Of a stretch of 64,000 bases of DNA, positions 47,511 through 56,704 are shown one piece after another. Below the pieces are notes generated by a model. That model did no database searches and was not told the DNA's origin. It saw nothing but the letters and a program-made list of their open reading frames with translations. Source of the stretch: CAWANP01 sp963783445. GTDB lineage: Bacteria; Chloroflexota; Anaerolineae; JAAYZQ01. A program made the position numbers and the translations under genes. Each line of letters opens with the position of its first letter. The stretch's first letter is position 1. The DNA lies in assembly GCA_963783445.1 (NCBI GenBank), contig CAWANP010000020.1, forward strand, positions 1 through 64,000, read 5' to 3'.

Positions 47511-48008
47511 ATGACAAACAAGATACTGCTAGTTGCCGATGACCTGGTCGTGAGCCTCGATTACACGCTGCGGCTGGAGAACAATGACGTCATTGATACC
47601 TCTGCTGGCGGGGAACCACTGGAGTTCTTGCAGGGGCACGGCCAGATCATCCCCGGCTTGGAGCAAGCGCTCTATGGCATGGCCATCGGCGAAGAGAAAG
47701 ACGTGATGGTCTTGCCGGACGATGGCTATGGCCAGCGAGATCTCGACGCGTATCAGCAGATCCCGAGCGACGCCCTGCCCTCTGATCTGAAACTGGAACC
47801 TGGTATGGCGCTAGAACTGGTGGACAACACCGGGCAGCCGATCCCTGCCACCGTCGCCGAGGTACACCCGAACGGCATACTCTTGGATCTCAACCACCCA
47901 CTGGCGGGCGAAACCTTGTATTTCACCGCCAAGATTGCCGGCCTTCGGGCCGCAACCGGCGAAGAGATGGCCCACGGCCACGTGCACGGCTCGGGGCACG
48001 AGCACTAG
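47511..48008 (+). CDS. FKBP-type peptidyl-prolyl isomerase, SlyD-like
   Basis: ATG 47511 (MTNKILLVADDLVVSLDY...) is preferred to upstream in-frame starts. The 165 residues have the FKBP start (VVSLDYTLRLENNDVIDTS), the LEFLQGHGQIIPGLEQALYG active-site region, an inserted chaperone-like domain (VLPDDGYGQRDLDAYQQIP) and a His-rich C-terminus (HGHVHGSGHEH), as in SlyD. It catalyses proline isomerisation and may bind nickel or similar metals. The gene sits behind an attenuator-like terminator. Confidence 0.88.
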   Translation: MTNKILLVADDLVVSLDYTLRLENNDVIDTSAGGEPLEFLQGHGQIIPGLEQALYGMAIGEEKDVMVLPDDGYGQRDLDAYQQIPSDALPSDLKLEPGMALELVDNTGQPIPATVAEVHPNGILLDLNHPLAGETLYFTAKIAGLRAATGEEMAHGHVHGSGHEH

Positions 48009-48037
48009 TTCTGCGTGCCTGTGAACAACCAGTCAAC

Positions 48038-48062
48038 GAGGGCCTCGCGATCGCGAGGCCCT
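48038..48062 (+). terminator. Terminator after the FKBP gene
   Basis: AGGGCCTCGCG and CGCGAGGCCCT form an almost continuous palindrome followed by TTCG. Confidence 0.65.
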
Positions 48063-48154
48063 TCGCTCTTGCCATCTGGTGAGAAGCGGATAGTGTTAGT
48101 ATGTTAGCCCCAAGCATCAAGGGTAGTCCTGAGCTTGGGGTGGTGGTGGGCTTT

Positions 48155-48270
48155 TGTCAACCGAAAAAGTACCCATTTGACAATCGAAAAATGACCCACT
48201 TGAGCAGTTTTGTCTGAACCCTGACAATTGAAAAAGTACCCACTTGACGATCGAAAAGTGACCCACTTCG
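48155..48270 (-). mobile_element. IS21-type terminal repeat array (remnant)
   Basis: Four direct repeats of about 24 bases (for example TGACAATTGAAAAAGTACCC at 48222) lie in a row at 48155-48270. This is the multiple-repeat end structure typical of IS21 elements. The istB remnant lies just right of it in the expected orientation. Confidence 0.7.
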
Positions 48271-48344
48271 TCGTCGCCGGGGCTGTGGGCGGGGTGGGCA
48301 ACTCGGGTCCGTTTCCGAGTTGTCCATGCCGCCCACAGCCCATC

Positions 48345-48458
48345 AGTCGCGGCCTTCATCTGGAGCCTCTCGTTGCATACGCTGCCGGAATCGATATGAC
48401 TCTCCAGTGAACTCCAGAATATGCGCTTTGTGCGTGAGCCGGTCCAGCAGAGCGGCGG
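48345..48458 (-). pseudogene. istB 3' fragment (IS21 family)
   Basis: The minus strand encodes RLTAALLDRLTHKAHILEF, then TGESYRFRQRMQREAPDEGR and a stop near 48345. This is the C-terminus of the IstB ATPase subunit of IS21 transposases. Only the last 37 or so codons remain; the rest is replaced by unrelated sequence, so the element is dead. Confidence 0.8.
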
Positions 48459-48574
48459 TCAGGCGGGGCTGCGACCGCCCCTCAGATCGCCGCCGACGAC
48501 CTCCGCGGCTCCTCCCACCTCAGCGCCGCCGCCCGCTCCGTCCTCGCCCTCAGCCTCATCCCTACCCGGCCCGA

Positions 48575-48740
48575 GCCTGCCCTGAGCCAAGTCGAAGGGC
48601 CTGCCCTGAGTCCTACCCTGAGCGAAGTAGAAGGGTCATCCCGAGGTCACGAGGGACCTCTCGAAGGGCCTGCCCTGAGCACGTCCTGGCAGGATCAATC
48701 CCGAGCTCGCTCTGAAGCTTGTCCCGAGTCTGTCGAAGGC
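48575..48740. repeat. REP-like repeats (CCCTGAGC...GTCGAAGG)
   Basis: Several partial copies of CCCTGAGCNNAGTCGAAGGG and CCCGAGTCTGTCGAAGG in direct and spaced array. Similar motifs are common in intergenic regions of environmental bacteria. A related arm lies in the terminator at 29.3 kb. Confidence 0.6.
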
Positions 48741-48809
48741 TCTCCCTCTCTCCCCATCTCTCCCTCTTCCCACTCGGGAGTCCCCCTCACCCCCCATCTC
48801 CCCCTCACC

Positions 48810-49215
48810 CCCTCCGCCCCTCACCCGCCGCTTCGAAGTAGTCAAGACCAACCTCTGCCGCCATCCGCCTCCCCTCATGCTGCAATTCGAGGGCGAAAAT
48901 GCACCCGTCCCCACCCTGCACTACTCAGAGTACGTGGAACCTCCAACCCCGCCTACCCACGTCGACCTCTGCGCCCAGTGGCTTCTCAAATACCTCGCCG
49001 CAACCGGCTCGCCCGTCAAGCCCCATGACGTCGTCCAAGCCGCCACCGAAGATGGTTTCCCCCGGCGCACCCTATACCGTGCCCGCAAGATCCTCGCTGG
49101 TACGGTCATGGACCTCGGCAACAGCCCTAACGACCCCAACAAGCGCTGGGCCCTCGCTCCTGAGAAATCGTCGTCTCCTGATCATCCCCAAACTGAGGAG
49201 CGGAGCATCCCCTGA
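48810..49215 (+). pseudogene. C-terminal fragment of a primase/helicase-type protein
   Basis: In frame with the segment upstream of ATG 48877 reads RRFEVVKTNLCRHPPPLMLQ. This is the conserved start of the C-terminal region of AAA/RepA-like helicase-primase proteins of phages and plasmids. It continues WLLKYLAATGSPVKPHDVVQ and GFPRRTLYRARKILAGTV. The ATPase domain upstream is missing. It sits next to the IS21 remnant, so the locus was probably disrupted by insertion and deletion. Confidence 0.6.
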
Positions 49216-49610
49216 TGCGAATCGATTTTCCCATTGGGGAACCCGACAAGGGGGCACACACCGGGACAGTGGCACAGTGGCACAGTAGACTGGCCGCTGG
49301 GCCCTCGCTCCAGAGAAATCGCCCTCTCTTGATCATCCCCAAACTGAGGAGCGGAGCATCCCCTGATGCGAAGCGATTTTCCCATCGGGGAACCCGACAA
49401 GGGGGGGCACACGCCGGGACAGTGGCACAGTGGCACAGTAGACCAGCCGCTGGGCCCTCGCTCCAGAGAAATCGCCGTCTCCTGATCATCCCCAAACTGA
49501 GGAGCGGAGCATCCCCTGATGCGAAGCGATTTTCCCATCGGGGAACCCAACAAGGGGGCACACGCCGGGACAGTGGCACAGTAGACCGGCCGCTCGGCCC
49601 ATCGTTCCCA
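49147..49610. repeat. Tandem repeats of about 150 bp
   Basis: Three copies and a partial fourth of a unit beginning CTGGGCCCTCGCTCC near 49149, 49297 and 49451. Each holds ATCCCCAAACTGAGGAGCGG, TGATGCGAAGCGATTTTCCC and GGGACAGTGGCACAG. The first copy carries the last codons of the primase fragment, so the repeats arose from its 3' end. No conserved spacer pattern, so not a CRISPR. Confidence 0.75.
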
Positions 49611-49828
49611 TACAAGTCCTGGAACAAGCCTCATGCTCCTTAATATTTGGAGCATGGGGCTTAATGATGCTACCTGCAGATCCTGGCTTCCGCAGCAAGA
49701 AGGGGCATGTGGCGCCCAACGCTTCTAAACCGCCAGATAACGGATCTGGCCTGAGCAATAGTAAATGGCACTTGGCGTTCTTTGCGCCTTGGCGGTGAAT
49801 CCTGACCCCATAGCCAATCAATGCCCGT
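49611..49828. other. Gap, no gene seen
   Basis: Nothing with a ribosome-binding site. The stretch near 49775-49800 (GGCGTTCTTTGCGCCTTGGC) is another familiar dispersed repeat of environmental genomes. Confidence 0.5.
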
Positions 49829-49857
49829 TTGCCCAACCCCCGCTTTTGGAGTATAAT
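49829..49857 (+). promoter_or_regulatory. Promoter of the acetyltransferase gene
   Basis: TTGCCC (49829-49834), 17 bases, TATAAT (49852-49857). Confidence 0.7.
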
Positions 49858-49948
49858 CCCTATTGGCACGCACAACCAGCACAGCAGCGGCGCCCGGCGT
49901 AGGGCATAAGGTCCTGCCATCGATAGGACCAGGGAGAGGAGACGACCC

Positions 49949-51106
49949 ATGACAGCAACATCGGATGTTCGCATCACCCCCGTCACCAGCGAGGACCAGC
50001 GCAAAGAGTTCGCCAAGTTCCCCTGGCGTATCTACAAGGACGATCCCCTCTGGGTGCCGCCCATCTACATGGACCACCTGGCTCTGCTCACCCCGGGCAA
50101 GCATCCCTTCTGGGAGCATGCCGATCAGCAGCTCTTCCTGGCCAATCGCGGGGAGGAGCTAGTGGGCACCATCAGCGCCCACGTCAACCACCGTCACAAC
50201 GAGATCCACGGGGACAAGGTCGGCTTTTTCGGCTTCTTTGAGACCATCGACGATCAGGCCGTGGCCGATGAGCTGTTCGATGCGGCCTCGGACTGGCTGC
50301 GGGAGCAGGGCATGGACGCCATCCGCGGGCCCGAGAACCCCTCGCAGAATGAAGAGGTGGGCCTGCTGGTCGACGGTTTTGACGAACCGCGGGTGGTGAT
50401 GATGATGTACAATCCCAGGTACTACCAGGGCCTGGTCGAGGGTTCCGGTTTCCAGAAGGCCCAGGACCTGTACGCCTGGGATATCGAGACCACCATCTTT
50501 GACCTCGACGTGCAAAAGCTGCCGCGCAAGTTCGTCCGCGTGGCCGAGGAAGCCAAGAAGCGGGAGGGCCTGGTGGTCCGGCCCCTGAATATGAAGCAAT
50601 ATGACCACGACGTGGCACTCACCAAGGCGATCTACAACGAAGCCTGGGAGGTGAACTGGGGCTTTGTACCCTTTACCGACCACGAGATCGAGCACCTGGC
50701 CAAGGAACTCAAGATGATTCTCGATCCCGATCTGGTCATCTTTGTCCTGGTGGACGGCAAGCCGGTGGGCGTTGGCTTAACCATCCCCAACGTATACCAA
50801 GCCATGGTCAAGGCCCGGCCGCAGCCCAACAACTGGAGTCTGCCTTGGACGCTGGCCAAGTTCCTGTGGTACCGGCGCAAAGTCGACGCGCTGCGGACAT
50901 TGATCCTCGGCGTGGTGCCCGAGTACCGGGGCATGGGCATCGACGCTCTGTTGTACGTAGAGTCGGCGCGGGCCGCCTTCCGCAAGGGCTACCTGCGCTG
51001 CGAAATGTCGTGGATCCTGGAAACGAACGACATGATGAACCGCATCCTCGATCGCCTGGGGGGCGAGATCTACAAGACATACCGCATCTACGAGAAGCCG
51101 CTATAA
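49949..51106 (+). CDS. GNAT-related N-acetyltransferase family protein, 385 aa
   Basis: GGAGAGGAG precedes ATG 49949. The protein has an N-terminal half (KFPWRIYKDDPLWVPPIYMD, FLANRGEELVGTISAHVNHR) and a C-terminal GNAT-like half with the acetyl-CoA loop region (LILGVVPEYRGMGIDALLYV) and EMSWILETNDMMNRILDRLG. The pattern is the large YghO-like acetyltransferase family. Substrate unknown. Stands alone behind a good promoter. Confidence 0.8.
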   Translation: MTATSDVRITPVTSEDQRKEFAKFPWRIYKDDPLWVPPIYMDHLALLTPGKHPFWEHADQQLFLANRGEELVGTISAHVNHRHNEIHGDKVGFFGFFETIDDQAVADELFDAASDWLREQGMDAIRGPENPSQNEEVGLLVDGFDEPRVVMMMYNPRYYQGLVEGSGFQKAQDLYAWDIETTIFDLDVQKLPRKFVRVAEEAKKREGLVVRPLNMKQYDHDVALTKAIYNEAWEVNWGFVPFTDHEIEHLAKELKMILDPDLVIFVLVDGKPVGVGLTIPNVYQAMVKARPQPNNWSLPWTLAKFLWYRRKVDALRTLILGVVPEYRGMGIDALLYVESARAAFRKGYLRCEMSWILETNDMMNRILDRLGGEIYKTYRIYEKPL

Positions 51107-51228
51107 AATCACGGACGACAGACGACGGACGATGGACGAACAGCAAATCACGAACCACGCAACACGCACCACGTTGCGCGCCGGAGACCGGATGGCTGAC
51201 CCAACCGTAGGGTGGAGGGCTAGGGACC

Positions 51229-51741
51229 ATGTCCCAGGCTGAAGGCACCGTTCGCAGCGTGCGGAGCGATCAGGAGGGCCGGGATGTGGTCCTGCGCTTC
51301 GTCCTGGAATCGGGTGAGGGCGACCGGCTGCCGGTAGAGATGCGCGGGCACCGGATCCGGGGGGTACTGGAGGTAAGCGACCAGGTACGCTTCAGCGTAG
51401 AGGGGCGGGACCTGCGCGACGCCGACGGTGTGGCGCGCCCCAAACGTGTGGAGAACCTCAGCACCGACTCGGTTGTCCAAACGCCCGGCAGCAGTCAGAT
51501 CAAAAGGCTGCTGGAACTGGTGACCGGTTTTGTCGCGTCAGTGTTGGCGGGGGTCGTTAGCTCGTCCCTGTTGACGTCCCTCCGGCCCAGCCCGGCGGTT
51601 ACCAGCTTGCAGGCGGCTCCCTATGGTGCAGCGCCTGGAGGCAGTTCGATAGATCAAGCTGTCTTGATCTCGGTACTGGTGGGGCTGGTCGTGATGGTAG
51701 TAGTCTTTTATCTCATTTATCTGCGGCCGCGCATGGACTAG
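51229..51741 (+). CDS. Unknown membrane-anchored protein, 170 aa
   Basis: ATG 51229 (MSQAEGTVRSVRSDQEGRDV...). Residues 1-85 are beta-rich and could be an OB- or SH3-like fold. Residues 95-120 and 140-165 hold two hydrophobic segments (LVTGFVASVLAGVVSSSLL and AVLISVLVGLVVMVVVFYLI). No family recognised. No clear ribosome-binding site. Confidence 0.55.
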   Translation: MSQAEGTVRSVRSDQEGRDVVLRFVLESGEGDRLPVEMRGHRIRGVLEVSDQVRFSVEGRDLRDADGVARPKRVENLSTDSVVQTPGSSQIKRLLELVTGFVASVLAGVVSSSLLTSLRPSPAVTSLQAAPYGAAPGGSSIDQAVLISVLVGLVVMVVVFYLIYLRPRMD

Positions 51742-51761
51742 ACACGAGGTAAGCGCCAGGA

Positions 51762-51819
51762 TTGGCCCTCCCTACAAAAACAGGTATAATGGTCCGCGTC
51801 TGTGGGTTGGGACGCGGAC
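51762..51819 (+). promoter_or_regulatory. Promoter and 5' hairpin of the P-type ATPase gene
   Basis: TTGGCC (51762-51767), 17 bases, TATAAT (51785-51790). Right at the expected transcript start GTCCGCGTC (51792-51800) pairs perfectly with GACGCGGAC (51811-51819). The hairpin points to a non-coding leader and to ATG 51847 as the start. Confidence 0.65.
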
Positions 51820-51846
51820 TATTTCGTTGGGGGCTCTGCAAAAAAG

Positions 51847-54675
51847 ATGGCACCAGACAACCAGATTTGGCATACCATGAGCGCGGCCGAGGCCGCGTCT
51901 GTCCTGCAGAGTGACTTCCAGCGGGGCCTGACCGAGGACCAGGTTCGCGAGCAGCGGGCCCGGTTCGGGCGAAATGAACTCGACGAAGCGCCCCCGCGTA
52001 GTTTCTGGCGGATGTTGCTGGATCAGTTCAACCAGTTCCTGGTCCTGATCCTCATCGTCGCCGCCATCGTCTCGGCCCTCATCGGCTGGCAGCAGTATAC
52101 CCACTCCGGCGATACGACAGAGTTCATCGACGCCATCGCCATCATGACCATTGTCATCCTCAACGCCATCCTGGGTGTGGTGCAGGAGGGCCGGGCCGAG
52201 GAGTCGCTGGCCGCCCTGAAAAAGCTGGCCGCACCCAACGCCCAGGTCTTTCGCGGCGGCCACCTGATCACGGTGCCGGCTCCCGAGTTGGTGCCCGGCG
52301 ACGTGGTGCTCCTGGAGACCGGCAACTATGTGCCCGCTGATGTGCGCCTGGTCGAGAGCGTGAACCTGCGCATCGAGGAGGCGGCGCTGACCGGGGAATC
52401 GGTTCCCGTGGGCAAGGATGCCGCGGATACCTTCGGCGCTGAGGCTGCGGTGGGCGACCGGGACAACATGGCCTACATGAGCACCGTGGTCACCTACGGG
52501 CGCGGCCGGGGCCTGGTCGTGAATACCGGCATGCAGACCGAGATCGGCCACATTGCCGAGATGATCCAGTCCTACGAGGAAGAGCCGACGCCGCTGCAGG
52601 TCAAGCTGGACCAGTTGGGACGGACCTTGGGCATTATCACCCTCATCATCTGTGCCGCGGTGGGCTTGATCGGGGTCGTGCGCGATACAGAGTTGGGCAT
52701 CCTCATCAGCGAGGGACTGCGGGCCTACCTCGCCTACCCGGGAACGGTCCCGACGCTGATCAACATGTTTATGGTGGCCGTCAGCCTGGCTATCGCCGCC
52801 GTGCCCGAAGGGCTGCCCGCCGTGGTCACCATCTCGCTGGCCCTGGGCATGCAGGAGATGGTCAAACGCAACGCCCTGATCCGCAAGCTGCCGGCCGTCG
52901 AGACGCTGGGCTCGGCCACAGCCATCTGCTCCGACAAGACCGGTACCCTGACCCAGAACGAGATGACAGCCGTGCAGATGTACGTCGATCGCAGCTTGCT
53001 GACCATCACCGGCGAGGGCTACAAGCCGGAGGGCCAGTTCCGCGACAGCGGGCAGGTCGTCGGCCTGGAAGGCTATCCCGGCATGAGGCTGCTCCTGAGG
53101 GCTGGCCTGCTGTGCAACGACTCGCGGCTGGAACAGCTTGAAGACAACGGCTCTACTTCCTGGCGCATCGCCGGCGATCCCACCGAAGGGGCTTTTGTGG
53201 TCGCCGCGGCCAAGGCGGGCTACAAGAGGGAGGAACTGGGCCAGGAGTACGCGCGCCTGGCCGAGATCCCCTTCGACTCGGAGCGGAAGCGGATGACCAC
53301 TTTCCACGCCGACCCGCGCTATGGCGATTATGTAGCCTATATGAAGGGCGCGCCTGACATCGTCTTGGGCCTGTGCAACCAAGTCCTGGAAGACGGCGTG
53401 ATGCGTACCCTAACCGGCGAGCGCCGTCGCAACATCCTGGGCGAGAATGAGGCCCTGGCCGCCAACGCCCTGCGGGTGCTGGGCGTGGCCTTCCGACCAC
53501 TGAAAGAGGTGCCCGACAACCCCCAGCCCGCGGACAACGAGCATGATTTTACCTTTATCGGACTGCTGGGCATGATCGACCCCGCCCGGCCCGAAGTCGC
53601 CCCGGCCATCAAGACGGCCCGCCACGCCGGGATCGAGACGGTGATGATCACAGGCGACTATTTGAACACCGCTGTGGCCATTGGCAAGGAGATCGGCCTG
53701 CTGCACGAGGGCGATCGATCGCTCACTGGCGCTGATTTGGACCGCATGCAGGAGCCTGAGTTTGAATCGGTCGTTGAAGATGTGGCCGTCTATGCCCGCG
53801 TCTCGCCCCAGCACAAGGTCCAGATTGTGGATGGGCTAAAGGCCAAGGGACACGTGGTGGCCATGACCGGCGATGGCGTGAACGACGCCCCAGCGCTGAA
53901 ACGGTCCAGCATCGGCGTGGCCATGGGCATCACCGGTACTGATGTCTCCAAAGAGACGGCCGACATGGTGCTGACCGACGACAATTATGCCAGCATCGTC
54001 TCGGCCATCGAGCAGGGGCGCGTCATCTATGCCAACATCCGCAAGTTTGTGTACTATTTGCTCTCCTGCAACATGGCCGAGATCACGATCCTGCTGGTGG
54101 CCATGCTGGCGGGTTGGCCGCTGCCCTTGATCCCCATCCAACTGCTGGTGCTGAATCTGATTACCGACGGCGCCCCGGCGCTGGCACTGGGGGTCGAAAA
54201 AGGCGATCCAGACATCATGGACCAACCACCCCGGCCGGTGAATGAGCCGATCATCAACCGCGACATGGTCATCGGCATCGTCGTGCAGACCGTGGCCATC
54301 TCCCTGGCTGTATTGGCCGCCTTCCAGATCGGGATGCAGCAGAATGAGCTAGTTGCCCGGACGATGGCCTTTGCCACGCTGTCATTCTCTGAGCTGCTGC
54401 GGGCCTATACCTCCCGCTCGGAACGCTACTCACTGTGGGCCATCGGCATTTTTGGCAACAAGTGGATGCAGTATGCGGTGCTGTCTTCGTCGGCCATCCT
54501 GCTGGCCATCATCTACTTGCCCTTCCTGCAGCCGATATTTGGTACCATCTCCCTCACCGCCCGCGACTGGCTTGCCATGCTGCCCTTGATTCTATTCCCA
54601 TCGGTGGCCGCCGAGGTCAACAAGTGGGTGCTGCGCCGGATGAGCGAAAAGGAGCAATTGGCGCGGGCTGTGTAA
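51847..54675 (+). CDS. P2-type (Ca2+-type) P-type ATPase
   Basis: Preferred start ATG 51847; an in-frame GTG at 51802 lies inside the leader hairpin region. The 942-residue protein has an N-terminal cation-ATPase domain, actuator motif LTGESVP, membrane site AAVPEGLPAVVT with the PEGL ligand motif of Ca2+ ATPases, phosphorylation site CSDKTGTLTQNEM, ATP-binding KGAPD region, MITGDYLNTA and MTGDGVNDAPALK, and several C-terminal helices (VLNLITDGAPALALGVE). It exports Ca2+ or similar cations using ATP. The leader hairpin may regulate it; intact throughout. Confidence 0.9.
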   Translation: MAPDNQIWHTMSAAEAASVLQSDFQRGLTEDQVREQRARFGRNELDEAPPRSFWRMLLDQFNQFLVLILIVAAIVSALIGWQQYTHSGDTTEFIDAIAIMTIVILNAILGVVQEGRAEESLAALKKLAAPNAQVFRGGHLITVPAPELVPGDVVLLETGNYVPADVRLVESVNLRIEEAALTGESVPVGKDAADTFGAEAAVGDRDNMAYMSTVVTYGRGRGLVVNTGMQTEIGHIAEMIQSYEEEPTPLQVKLDQLGRTLGIITLIICAAVGLIGVVRDTELGILISEGLRAYLAYPGTVPTLINMFMVAVSLAIAAVPEGLPAVVTISLALGMQEMVKRNALIRKLPAVETLGSATAICSDKTGTLTQNEMTAVQMYVDRSLLTITGEGYKPEGQFRDSGQVVGLEGYPGMRLLLRAGLLCNDSRLEQLEDNGSTSWRIAGDPTEGAFVVAAAKAGYKREELGQEYARLAEIPFDSERKRMTTFHADPRYGDYVAYMKGAPDIVLGLCNQVLEDGVMRTLTGERRRNILGENEALAANALRVLGVAFRPLKEVPDNPQPADNEHDFTFIGLLGMIDPARPEVAPAIKTARHAGIETVMITGDYLNTAVAIGKEIGLLHEGDRSLTGADLDRMQEPEFESVVEDVAVYARVSPQHKVQIVDGLKAKGHVVAMTGDGVNDAPALKRSSIGVAMGITGTDVSKETADMVLTDDNYASIVSAIEQGRVIYANIRKFVYYLLSCNMAEITILLVAMLAGWPLPLIPIQLLVLNLITDGAPALALGVEKGDPDIMDQPPRPVNEPIINRDMVIGIVVQTVAISLAVLAAFQIGMQQNELVARTMAFATLSFSELLRAYTSRSERYSLWAIGIFGNKWMQYAVLSSSAILLAIIYLPFLQPIFGTISLTARDWLAMLPLILFPSVAAEVNKWVLRRMSEKEQLARAV

Positions 54676-54714
54676 CTGGCAACGGTGCGCAAAAAGCTTG
54701 GCAAGCGAGGACCC

Positions 54715-55500
54715 ATGATGAGTGAGAACAATAACGTTGCGCTCGACAAGCTAATCGACCAACTGTACGAGTCCGATCGCTACATTGACCTCGACTTGAT
54801 GGCCGCGATCATGGCCCATGGCGAGGCGGTTGTGGACCAACTCATCGAGGCCGTAGAGCACAACGACGATTGGCCCAGTGTCCACGCGATGTTGATGCTG
54901 ATCGAGATGCGGGCCGAGAAGGCCCTGCCGGTCATCAGCCAGGTGCTGCTGGAAGATCCCGGCCTGAACGAATGGCTGGACCGCGATGGCCTGGACAAGT
55001 ATGGTCCGGTAGCCATCGATACCCTAGAGCTGATGGTCAATGAGAAGGCGGCGGACTGGTACCCGCGCGCGCTCGCAGCCAGTGCGCTGGCCCGCATTGC
55101 CGCCCGCTACCCGGATACCTACGAGCGCATCACGGCGATCCTGCGGAGCCTTTTGCCCGACCCGACCCATACTTGGGAAGAAGCATCGGCGGTAGAGAAC
55201 CCCGAAATCTGGCCCTCGGCCGTTTCGAATTTGGCCGACCTGCGCGATCCACATGCCTACGAGTTGATCGGGCAGCTCTTTGACGGCGACTGGATCGATC
55301 TGTGGGTCATTAATCGGGAGGATTGCGAGAGGCTGTACCAGTCCACTGATCCCTTCTTTGGACAGATGCCGGAGCCCCGAGATCTACTTTCCTCACACCA
55401 GCTCATGCAGGAACGCTGGAAGCGTTCTGAAGCCAAGTCGACAAAGAGGGTCCGGCCAGTGAGGCCCTTTGGTCAGGACAAGCGGAAAGCGCGCAGGTAA
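54715..55500 (+). CDS. Helical-repeat protein (HEAT-like/DUF1186-like), 261 aa
   Basis: ATG 54715 (MMSENNNVALDKLIDQL...) follows GAGGA and the stop of the ATPase gene by about 40 bases; an earlier in-frame ATG at 54685 is less likely. The sequence has repeated helix pairs (AVVDQLIEAVEHNDDWPSVH, ALPVISQVLLEDPGL, ALAASALARIAARYP), a basic tail (KRVRPVRPFGQDKRKARR), no signal. Function unknown, possibly protein binding. Confidence 0.6.
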   Translation: MMSENNNVALDKLIDQLYESDRYIDLDLMAAIMAHGEAVVDQLIEAVEHNDDWPSVHAMLMLIEMRAEKALPVISQVLLEDPGLNEWLDRDGLDKYGPVAIDTLELMVNEKAADWYPRALAASALARIAARYPDTYERITAILRSLLPDPTHTWEEASAVENPEIWPSAVSNLADLRDPHAYELIGQLFDGDWIDLWVINREDCERLYQSTDPFFGQMPEPRDLLSSHQLMQERWKRSEAKSTKRVRPVRPFGQDKRKARR

Positions 55501-55701
55501 GCGCGCAAGAGCCAGAAGCAAGCGCGTAGGAAACAGAGAAAGACAGGCAAAAAGAAAAAGAAACGGTAGAGACTGGCTGGTACTGCAACTCTATTGGGGC
55601 TTTGTCGTATAGTGCATGGTAGGGTGGCGCAGAGGAACTATGTGTGCGGCCCTTGCGTTGTTGGGAATGGGAGAGTGATTTTTCGGAGACGAGGAGAGAC
55701 A

Positions 55702-56593
55702 ATGACGGAAGAGCAGACGCTAGAGGAGTTTTTTTCTGGGGATACAAAGCCCGAACCGGAGCCGGTGAGCCGGCGCCAGTTCCTGACTGGCGCTGTGGTC
55801 GGCGGGGCGGCAGGCCTGGCCGTGGCGGCCGGGACAGGGGCTGCCGTCTGGAAGACGGTCGACGCCGAAACACAGGCTTCCCTGGAGAGCGCCGAGGCCG
55901 AGATCGCCCGATTACAGGGGTTGTTGGATCTCTACGAAGGTCTGGATAAAGTTGGGCTGGATGCGATCCTGCGGGCCGGAATGGCGGCAGCGGCGCTGCC
56001 TGTGCAGGGACTGGAGCAGGGGGCCAGCATCCTCAAGTCGGGGCTGGAAGCGGTCGAAGACGTGCTGCTATCCCTTGAAGATGCGCTGCCCTCGGCGCGA
56101 GAATCCCTCCTTTGGTTGGAGCGCCAGGTTTCGGCTGTGGCCAACGGCATCGAGGCGGTGGAGGAGGCCGTGGCCAGGGCCCTGGAAAAGACGACGGATA
56201 ACCCGGTTGCTGTGGCGATCAAGGATTTCTCCGCGCATGCTCCTCGATAACCTGCCCTTTGGCCTGGGCGACAAGATCCGCGGTGTCCTCGATGGAATGG
56301 TCCAGTTGATGACCAGCGTGGACGAACTGGTCGAGGGGATCAATAGCGAATTGCTAGAACCCATGCGCGCGAATTGGTTTTCCGCAGAGGATGGCGAGGG
56401 CCTGGGCTCGTTCTTTGTGGATCCGGTCGTAGAGCGGATCCTGGATCCGCTGGAGGCCCATCTGGAAGACCTGGCCGGGCTGGCTGATACCTGGGAGAAC
56501 AAGCTTGTGGCCCCCACCCAGGAAGCGCTGCAGCAGCGGGCCGAGATCCAATCAGAGATCGCGCGCTACAAGAGCGACAACGGCTTCGTGTAG
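55702..56593 (+). pseudogene. Tat-exported unknown protein with frameshift
   Basis: ATG 55702 (MTEEQTLEEFFSGDTK...) starts a protein with a Tat signal (SRRQFLTGAVVGGAAGLAVA). A long helical region of about 150 residues follows (Ala/Glu/Leu-rich, LEQGASILKSGLEAVEDVLL). The frame ends near 56250 (FSAHAPR) while ATG 56237 in another frame continues LLDNLPFGLGDKIRGVLDGM to 56593. One base repaired near 56235 would join them. No family recognised; the helical repeats resemble extracellular or membrane-associated coiled coils. Confidence 0.6.
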
Positions 56594-56704
56594 CGTTTAG
56601 CAGTGAACCGTCCGCGGCCAGCTTTCAGAGCATGGGAGCTGGCCGCTTTTCGTTTTCAACTCCCTCGGCTGATTGCTGGCCTCCACTTTTCCAGTATTCG
56701 GATT

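Noticed and set aside
49147..49610. Regularly spaced repeats that could suggest CRISPR
   Set aside because: Units of about 150 bp are tandem and similar throughout, without short repeats and unique spacers, and no cas gene is near.
51772..53382. Minus-strand frame of 536 codons
   Set aside because: Antisense to the P-type ATPase; composition rich in His, Gly and Asp typical of a reversed frame.
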